Shown in pieces: positions 59,155 through 64,000 of a stretch of DNA of 64,000 nucleotides (positions within the stretch are counted from its first letter, which is position 1; every line of letters begins with the position of its first letter). The position numbers were made by a program, and so were the translations under genes. The stretch is from JBHOQX01 sp042408595 (GTDB lineage Bacteria; Chloroflexota; Chloroflexia; Chloroflexales; Roseiflexaceae), in the NCBI GenBank assembly GCA_042408595.1, contig JBHOQX010000024.1:3773-67772 (forward strand). The letters run 5' to 3'. The notes below the pieces were generated by a model that searched no databases, was not told the origin of the DNA, and worked only from the letters and a program-made list of their open reading frames with translations.

Positions 59155-59958
59155 TTAGCCCCGCACCCGGCCGCTGCGGCCCGCACCGCCGCGGCCAGCC
59201 CCACGCTCACCGCGCTCGCCGCGCCCACCGCGCTCACCGGTGGCTCGTTCGCCCCGGCCGCGCCGGCGCGGCCGCTCCTCCTCGGTCTGCTGAACGGGGG
59301 TCAGCGTCTGCGTAACGAGCTTCCCGGTAGCATCGGGGAAGACTTCGCCCTTGTATATCCACACTTTGACGCCGATGCGGCCGTACGTCGTATGCGCATG
59401 CACGACGGCATAATCGATATCGGCCCGGAGGGTGTGCCGCGGCACGCGCCCTTCGAGCTCGATCGCCTGGCGCGACATCTCCGCGCCGCCAAGCCGGCCG
59501 CTGACCTTGATCATCACGCCCTGCGCCCCGAGGCGCATGGCACGCTGCGCGGCCTGTTTCATCGCGCGCTTGTAGGAGACGCGCTTGGTGATCTGCTCGG
59601 CGATGCTCTCGGCGACAAGTTGCGCGTCCAGTTCGGGCTGGTGAATCTCCTGTATGTTGAGCTTCACCTTCTTGGCGGTGCGCTTCTCCAGATCGTTTTT
59701 CAGATCATCGACCTTCGCGCCACGTTTGCCGATCACAATCCCCGGCTTAGCGGTATGAACGGTGATCTCGATCTTATTGGCCGAGCGCTCGATTTCGACG
59801 CGCGCAACGCCGGCATTCTCCAGTTCTTTGGTGATCGTCTTGCGGAGCGCAATATCTTCAAGCAGCAGATCGGCATAGTTGCGGTCGGCATACCACTTCG
59901 ACTGCCAATCCTTGATATAGCCCAGCCGGAAGCCGATCGGGTGTACTTTTCGTCCCAT
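59155..59958 (-). CDS. rpsC: Ribosomal protein S3 with RG-rich tail
   Basis: The 267-residue protein has the KH domain (GIVIGKRGAKVDDLKNDL near residue 75) and the C-terminal S3 domain (YAVVHAHTTYGRIGVKVWIY). The last 45 residues are an added, disordered tail of Arg, Gly and Glu repeats (RRRGRGERATGERGGRGE...). E. coli S3 is 233 residues. The tail may bind RNA. The start at 59958 fits the family start MGRKVHPIGFRLG. Confidence 0.96.
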   Translation of the reverse strand: MGRKVHPIGFRLGYIKDWQSKWYADRNYADLLLEDIALRKTITKELENAGVARVEIERSANKIEITVHTAKPGIVIGKRGAKVDDLKNDLEKRTAKKVKLNIQEIHQPELDAQLVAESIAEQITKRVSYKRAMKQAAQRAMRLGAQGVMIKVSGRLGGAEMSRQAIELEGRVPRHTLRADIDYAVVHAHTTYGRIGVKVWIYKGEVFPDATGKLVTQTLTPVQQTEEERPRRRGRGERATGERGGRGERGERGAGRGGAGRSGRVRG

Positions 59959-60001
59959 AGCTCCTCGCAATAGCGGCACCGCACCGGCTGCGCCGGTCCG
60001 A

Positions 60002-60343
60002 TCACAGGTTCTCGCCGTCGTCCACAATCACCGTGATGTGGCTCGTCCGCTTCCGGATGCGGTCGCCGCGGCCGCGAGCCCGCGGCATAAACCGCTTGAG
60101 GGCCGGCCCCTCGTCGGCATAGATCGTCTTGACGACCAGCCCGTCCGGCGCCATGTCAAAATTGTTCTCGGCGTTCGCCGCAGCGGACTTGATCACCAGC
60201 GCGACTTCACGCGCGGCCTTCTGCGGCATGTATTGCAGCATCGCCAGCGCCTGTTCCACCGGCTTGCCTCGCACCACATCGCAGACGAGGCGCACCTTGG
60301 TGGGCGAGATTCGCACCCCCCGCGCAACTGCTTTCGCTTGCAT
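60002..60343 (-). CDS. rplV: Ribosomal protein L22
   Basis: The 113-residue protein has ARGVRISPTKVRLVCDVVRG and LKRFMPRARGRGDRIRKRTS, whose loop lines the exit tunnel and is a known macrolide contact. It follows rpsS by 2 nt, in standard order. Confidence 0.97.
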   Translation of the reverse strand: MQAKAVARGVRISPTKVRLVCDVVRGKPVEQALAMLQYMPQKAAREVALVIKSAAANAENNFDMAPDGLVVKTIYADEGPALKRFMPRARGRGDRIRKRTSHITVIVDDGENL

Positions 60344-60345
60344 CG

Positions 60346-60633
60346 CTACTTCACCTTACCGCGCTTGTCGGCCTTTTTACCGCCGTGGCCGCGAAACAGC
60401 CGTGTTGGCGCGAACTCGCCGAGCTTGTGGCCGACAATGTTTTCGGTGATATACACCGGCACATGGCGCCGCCCATCGTGCACCGCGATCGTGTGGCCGA
60501 CCATCTGCGGAAAGATGGTCGAATCGCGCGACCAGGTGCGCAGCACCCGCTTCTCGTTGGTGCGATTCATCTCTTCGATCCGCCCCAACAGCCGCACGTC
60601 GACGTATGGGCCTTTTTTCGACGACCGTGACAT
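60346..60633 (-). CDS. rpsS: Ribosomal protein S19
   Basis: The 95-residue protein has MSRSSKKGPYVDVRLLGRIE and the signature HKLGEFAPTRLFRGHGG. It sits in the head of the small subunit. AAAGGGCGAGAGG precedes the ATG. The spacer to rplB upstream is 294 nt, unusual for this operon, and contains an internal promoter. Confidence 0.97.
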   Translation of the reverse strand: MSRSSKKGPYVDVRLLGRIEEMNRTNEKRVLRTWSRDSTIFPQMVGHTIAVHDGRRHVPVYITENIVGHKLGEFAPTRLFRGHGGKKADKRGKVK

Positions 60634-60755
60634 CCTCTCGCCCTTCCTTTACTTGGGAGAAGGTGGAGCCGGAGCATCAGCCCCGCGCCTCCGGCACGCT
60701 GCGCGTGCACCCGTCCAATTTTTGCCACAAAGGAGGCGAAGGTCGCGAAACTGTG

Positions 60756-60769
60756 CGGGCGATCGCCCG
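60756..60769. repeat. Perfect 14-bp palindrome in the rplB-rpsS spacer
   Basis: CGGGCGATCGCCCG is fully self-complementary. It lies about 35 nt downstream (in minus orientation) of the proposed -10, so it could be an operator or an RNA hairpin at the start of the rpsS leader. Confidence 0.5.
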
Positions 60770-60801
60770 TACGTTGTTCGCGTCCTCCGCGCCATTCGGC
60801 G

Positions 60802-60810
60802 ATTATACCA
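60802..60810 (-). promoter_or_regulatory. Internal extended -10 promoter between rplB and rpsS
   Basis: On the minus strand TGGTATAAT is a perfect TATAAT with a TGn extension. No good -35 is seen 17-18 bp upstream. It would give a separate start for rpsS and all genes to its left, with a leader of about 160 nt. The 60634-60927 spacer has no gene. Confidence 0.5.
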
Positions 60811-60927
60811 CAAATCCACCGCTCCGTGGTCATGAACTTGACGGGTTTGCCCCCAACCCTCTCGTCTGCCGCTGGCGCGGCAGGCATCCTGCGTGAGAGG
60901 CTCCCCTCAGGTTCCCCGCCCGGCCGC

Positions 60928-61755
60928 CTACTTGGTGCGCCGCCGCACAATGAAGCGATCAGTGCGCTTGTTGTTGCGGGTGCGCACACCGCGCGCCGGC
61001 TTGCCCCACTTGGTCTTCGGCGTGCTCATCCCGCGCGGCGCGCGCCCCTCGCCGCCGCCGTGCGGATGGTCCCGCGGGTTCATCGCTGCGCCGCGCACTT
61101 CGGGCCGGCGCCCCAGCCAGCGCTTTCGGCCGGCCTTGCCGAGCCGGATGTTCTGGTGATCGACATTGCCGACCTGCCCGATCGTGGCCATGCAATCCAG
61201 GTGGACCATGCGCATCTCACCCGACGGCATGCGGAGGGTAGCATAGTTGCCCTCCTTTGCCATCACCTGCGCAGCGGCGCCGGCGCTGCGCACCATGACG
61301 CCACCCCGCCCGATCTCGAGCTCGACGTTGTGGACCTGCGTACCGAGCGGGATCGCCCGCAGCGGCATGGCGTTCCCGGGTCGGTTATCGGCATCCGGTC
61401 CGCTCATCACCTGGTCGCCGACGCTCAGGCCGATCGGCGCGAGGATGTAGCGCTTCTCGCCGTCGGCATAATGCAGCAGCGCGATCCGGGCGCTGCGGTT
61501 CGGATCGTACTCGATCGCCGCGACCCGCGCCGGGATGCCGGTCTTGTTGCGCTTGAAATCGATAATCCGGTACTGCCGCTTCGCCCCGCCTCCACGGTGG
61601 CGCGTCGTCACGCGGCCGCGATTGTTGCGCCCGCCGGTCTTGCGCAGCGGCTCGGTTAGCCGCGGCTCGGGCCGCTTCTTGGTGATCTCCTCGAAGGTCG
61701 ACACCGACATATTGCGGCGACCGGCCGACGTTGGTTTGTAGCGTCGAATACCCAT
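60928..61755 (-). CDS. rplB: Ribosomal protein L2
   Basis: The 275-residue protein has GRNNRGRVTTRHRGGGAKRQ near residue 45, the catalytic-centre region VRGAAMNPRDHPHGGGEGR and a basic end. It is needed for subunit joining and peptidyl transfer. The start at 61755 gives the family MGIRRYKPTSAGRR; GGAGATCGAA lies upstream. The upstream spacer consists of 7-bp repeats. Confidence 0.98.
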   Translation of the reverse strand: MGIRRYKPTSAGRRNMSVSTFEEITKKRPEPRLTEPLRKTGGRNNRGRVTTRHRGGGAKRQYRIIDFKRNKTGIPARVAAIEYDPNRSARIALLHYADGEKRYILAPIGLSVGDQVMSGPDADNRPGNAMPLRAIPLGTQVHNVELEIGRGGVMVRSAGAAAQVMAKEGNYATLRMPSGEMRMVHLDCMATIGQVGNVDHQNIRLGKAGRKRWLGRRPEVRGAAMNPRDHPHGGGEGRAPRGMSTPKTKWGKPARGVRTRNNKRTDRFIVRRRTK

Positions 61756-61765
61756 TTCGATCTCC

Positions 61766-61816
61766 GAGTTCTGAGTTCTAAGTTCTAAGTTCTGAGGTAA
61801 CCCATACTCAGAACTC
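61766..61816. repeat. 7-bp tandem repeat and inverted repeat in the rplW-rplB spacer
   Basis: GTTCTGA, GTTCTAA, GTTCTAA, GTTCTGA stand in a row (61768-61795). GAGTTCTGAG (61766-61775) pairs exactly with CTCAGAACTC (61807-61816). The array ends 10 bp before the rplB ATG and overlaps its ribosome site region, so a stem there would limit L2 translation. Confidence 0.75.
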
Positions 61817-61828
61817 CGAACCTGGCGT

Positions 61829-62113
61829 TTAAACCCCTTCAAACAGCTCGATCCGGTCGCCGGCCGCCAGTGTGACGATCGCCTTCTTCCAATCGGCCTC
61901 ATAGCCGGATGTTCGCCCGCGCCGCCGCCACTTGCCACGCATGTTCAGCGTGTGAACCTTCGTCACCGTGACGTTGAAGAGCGACTCGATTGCGCGCTTG
62001 ATCTGCGGCTTGGTCGCATTCCGATCAACCTCGAAGCAGTACTTGTTGTACGTCATCAGGTTGGTGTTCTTCTCGGTGATCAGCGGGCGAATAATGATCT
62101 GATGCGGATTCAT
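61829..62113 (-). CDS. rplW: Ribosomal protein L23
   Basis: The 94-residue protein has NPHQIIIRPLITEKNTNLM and the family NVTVTKVHTLNMRGKWRRRG. It lies at the tunnel exit and docks the signal recognition particle and trigger factor. The ATG directly follows the rplD stop with no spacer, so the two are coupled. Confidence 0.97.
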   Translation of the reverse strand: MNPHQIIIRPLITEKNTNLMTYNKYCFEVDRNATKPQIKRAIESLFNVTVTKVHTLNMRGKWRRRGRTSGYEADWKKAIVTLAAGDRIELFEGV

Positions 62114-62776
62114 CTACGCCTCCTCCGCCGTGTCACCCACCGCCGCCGACTCGCCGCGCCCAAGCCAGTGCTCGATCACATCGAGCGATGCCCTGGAGAT
62201 AAGGATGGTATCGTATTTCAGCAGGTCGATGACGTTCAAATAGTTCGCGAGCAGCGTTTTGACCCTCGGCAAGTTGTTTGCCGAGCGCTCAACATGCTCG
62301 TCTTTGCGGTCTAGCACCAGGAGCGCGCTTCCTTCGATCTTCAGCGCCGCAAGCGCAGCGATCATGTCTTTTGTGCGCGGCGCCTCGAAACTGAGCGCAT
62401 CGACGAAGCGAATCTCATCGGCGGCGAACTTCGCCGAGAGCGCGGAGCGCACCGCGAGCCGCCGCATCTTGCGTGGCATCTGCTGCGTGTATTTGCGCGG
62501 GTGCGGCCCGTGGGCGATGCCGCCGCCCTTGCGGTGCGGCGCGCGGATCGATCCCTGGCGCGCGCGGCCCGTCCCCTTTTGCCGATACAACTTACGCGTG
62601 CTTCCGGCCACCTCGCCCCGGCCACGCGTGTTGTGCGTGCCGAGGCGCGCGTTGGCGAGCTGGCGCACCATCGCCTGGTGCATCACCGGCACGTGCGGCT
62701 CGATGCCGAAGATATACTCGTCGAGTTCCACCGTCCCAATGGTCTCGCCGGCCTGGTTGTACAGCGACGCTTCCAT
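62114..62776 (-). CDS. rplD: Ribosomal protein L4
   Basis: The 220-residue protein has GTHNTRGRGEVAGSTRKLYR and KGTGRARQGSIRAPHRKGGG, the extended loop that lines the exit tunnel. In E. coli L4 also autoregulates the S10 operon; I see no such leader here. It follows rplC closely. GGGAGCC precedes the ATG. Confidence 0.97.
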   Translation of the reverse strand: MEASLYNQAGETIGTVELDEYIFGIEPHVPVMHQAMVRQLANARLGTHNTRGRGEVAGSTRKLYRQKGTGRARQGSIRAPHRKGGGIAHGPHPRKYTQQMPRKMRRLAVRSALSAKFAADEIRFVDALSFEAPRTKDMIAALAALKIEGSALLVLDRKDEHVERSANNLPRVKTLLANYLNVIDLLKYDTILISRASLDVIEHWLGRGESAAVGDTAEEA

Positions 62777-62777
62777 G

Positions 62778-63413
62778 TTACCTGGCTCCCTTCACTGCCC
62801 GGCGAATCATCACCAGGCCGTTGTTCGGGCCGGGCACCGAGCCGCGCACCAGCAACAGGTTCTTCTCCGGCAAGACCTCGACGACCTGAAGGTTCTGGAC
62901 GGTCACCCGGCGGTTGCCCATCCGGCCGGCCATGCGGGTATTCTTCCAGATCCGGCCAGGGGTCGTGCCCGGCCCGATCGCCCCGGGCGCGCGCAGCCGG
63001 TCGCTCTGGCCATGGGTGCGCGGGCCGCCGCCGAAGCCGTGGCGCTTCACGACGCCGGCGAAGCCGCGGCCTTTAGATGTTCCCGTGACATCGACCATCT
63101 GGCCCGGGGTGAACAGGTCCGCACCGAGCATCTGGCCGACGGTGTATTCTTCAACATTATCGGCGCGGAACTCGCGCAGGTGGCGCACCAGCACGCCAGC
63201 CGCCTTCAGATGGCCGCGCTCCGGCAGCGTCAGGCTCTTCGGGCGCACCGCGCCAAAGCCGAGCTGCACCGCCTCGTACCCATCACGCTCTTGGGTGCGA
63301 ATCTGGGTCACGACATTCGGCCCGACCTCGATCACAGTGACCGGAATGGCCTGGCCACGGTCGCCGAAGACCTGCGTCATGCCGATCTTGCGGCCTAGCA
63401 AACCTTCTATCAC
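62778..63413 (-). CDS. rplC: Ribosomal protein L3
   Basis: The 211-residue protein has MIEGLLGRKIGMTQVFG at the start and GFAGVVKRHGFGGGPRTHGQ in the long loop near the peptidyl-transferase centre. A GTG at 63413 is chosen because GGAGG lies seven bases upstream and the result matches the usual IEGLLGRK start. The GTG two codons earlier would touch the ribosome site. Confidence 0.96.
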   Translation of the reverse strand: MIEGLLGRKIGMTQVFGDRGQAIPVTVIEVGPNVVTQIRTQERDGYEAVQLGFGAVRPKSLTLPERGHLKAAGVLVRHLREFRADNVEEYTVGQMLGADLFTPGQMVDVTGTSKGRGFAGVVKRHGFGGGPRTHGQSDRLRAPGAIGPGTTPGRIWKNTRMAGRMGNRRVTVQNLQVVEVLPEKNLLLVRGSVPGPNNGLVMIRRAVKGAR

Positions 63414-63469
63414 AATCACACCTCCACAGCGTGCGGCATCCCGCCGTAGCGGCTGCGTTTTCCTCGGTA

Positions 63470-63778
63470 CTACAGCTTGATCTCGATATCGACGCCTGCG
63501 GGCAAATTCAGCTTCATCAGCGCGTTGATCGTCTGCTGGCTCGGATCGAGGACATCGATCAGCCGCTTGTGCGTACGAATCTCGAACTGCTCCTGCGAGT
63601 CCTTGTCGATAAACGGCGACCGAATCACGCTGAACTTCTCGATCCTGGTCGGCAGCGGCACCGGCCCCGCGACAAGCGCGCCCGTCCGCTCAGCCGCCTC
63701 TACGATCTGGCGCGCCGACTGATCGAGAATCTTATGGTCATACGCCTTGAGGCGGATGCGAACTTTCTGCTTGGCCAT
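63470..63778 (-). CDS. rpsJ: Ribosomal protein S10
   Basis: The 102-residue protein has KVRIRLKAYDHKILDQSARQ and the loop VPLPTRIEKFSVIRSPFIDK. It also binds NusB in antitermination. GAGGAGC precedes the ATG. It is the first gene of the S10 cluster, directly after tuf, as in many bacteria. Confidence 0.98.
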   Translation of the reverse strand: MAKQKVRIRLKAYDHKILDQSARQIVEAAERTGALVAGPVPLPTRIEKFSVIRSPFIDKDSQEQFEIRTHKRLIDVLDPSQQTINALMKLNLPAGVDIEIKL

Positions 63779-63791
63779 AGCTGCTCCTCAA

Positions 63792-63846
63792 CAGGCACCA
63801 GAGCCAGGCAGCAGGCACCAGAGCCTCGCTCCTGCCACCTGCTGCC
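63792..63846. repeat. Spacer tuf-rpsJ with direct and inverted repeats
   Basis: CAGGCACCAGAGCC occurs at 63792-63805 and again at 63812-63825. GGCAGCAGG (63807-63815) pairs exactly with CCTGCTGCC (63838-63846). The whole spacer of 81 nt is built from these words. Confidence 0.7.
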
Positions 63847-63859
63847 GGCGATCGCGCTT

Positions 63860-64000
63860 CTAGTCAAGAATCTTATCGACGACGCCGGCGCCGACGGTGC
63901 GGCCGCCCTCGCGAATGGCGAAGCGCAACCCCTCCTCCAGCGCCACCGGCACCAGCAACTCCACCGTCATCACCACGTTGTCCCCCGGCATCACCATCTC
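63860..64000 (-). CDS. tuf: Elongation factor Tu, C-terminal end (5' part beyond window)
   Basis: The last 46 codons read EMVMPGDNVVMTVELLVPVA, then EEGLRFAIREGGRTVGAGVV and the stop TAG at 63860-63862. This is the highly conserved domain 3 of EF-Tu. The rest of the gene lies past the right edge. A tuf-rpsJ junction shows that the str and S10 clusters are adjacent in this genome. Confidence 0.97.
   Translation of the reverse strand, partial: EMVMPGDNVVMTVELLVPVALEEGLRFAIREGGRTVGAGVVDKILD

Noticed and set aside
1..64000. CRISPR arrays, tRNA or rRNA genes
   Set aside because: I looked for regularly spaced repeats of 25-40 bp and for tRNA T-arm/CCA patterns and saw none. The repeats found are too short or too few.

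Overview
The window looks like a contiguous piece of a high-GC chromosome from a member of the Chloroflexota, probably close to the Chloroflexus/Roseiflexus side of the phylum. This is an inference. It rests on the double-zinc-ribbon, FHA and PP2C proteins, Thr/Pro-rich secreted proteins with a (TATP)n style, an HMG-CoA reductase (mevalonate pathway), PrpE/Acs-type acyl-CoA synthetases, TRAP transporters, and the gene order of the ribosomal super-operon. No 16S rRNA or tRNA is present to test it.

Layout. 1-1.1 kb: 3' part of a TPP-riboswitch-controlled CytX-type permease. 1.3-6.8 kb: secreted clan GH-A glycosidase-like protein with PA14 and lectin-like domains, a repeat-rich secreted protein, a STAS-like protein and an FMN-binding split-barrel protein. 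7.0-11.0 kb: ferric-iron ABC transporter operon behind a promoter overlapped by a DtxR/IdeR-like box. 11.2-18.4 kb: phospho-signalling cluster of zinc ribbon-FHA, VWA, a pseudokinase-PP2C fusion, zinc ribbon-PP2C, and the decayed remains of an FHA-ABC transporter. 18.4-26 kb: glycosyltransferase, a complete TRAP transporter with its binding protein on the opposite strand, a CPA2 antiporter and an MHS-family symporter. 26.4-34.7 kb: propionyl- and acetyl-CoA synthetases, an unassigned membrane protein with paired HTxEH motifs, HMG-CoA reductase and an aldehyde dehydrogenase.

34.9-42.9 kb is a visibly AT-richer island coding for a Paenibacillus-like carbohydrate uptake and sensing system: LplB/YtcP permeases, a lipoprotein binding protein, the YesN response regulator and the YesM sensor kinase. 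It forms two transcription units that share a conserved 37-bp upstream element, which I propose as the YesN target. 43-45.5 kb holds a metallo-beta-lactamase-fold hydrolase, an inositol-phosphatase-family enzyme, a frameshifted small gene and the remains of an insertion sequence.

45.6-64 kb is one long minus-strand super-operon, entering from the right with tuf, then rpsJ-rplC-rplD-rplW-rplB-rpsS-rplV-rpsC-rplP-rpmC-rpsQ-rplN-rplX-rplE-rpsN-rpsH-rplF-rplR-rpsE-rpmD-rplO-secY-adk-infA-rpmJ-rpsM-rpsK-rpsD-rpoA-rplQ-truA-rplM-rpsI, and ending at a clear intrinsic terminator. Its oddities are an L30 protein fused to a helix-hairpin-helix domain, an RG-rich tail on S3, a two-cysteine loop in SecY, a roughly 290-nt spacer with an internal promoter before rpsS, and several spacers filled with short locus-specific repeated or mirrored words.

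The most interesting items are the 37-bp shared motif and split operon of the YesMN/Lpl island, the FHA-ABC relic, the L30-HhH fusion, two classes of intergenic repeats, and the HTxEH membrane protein.
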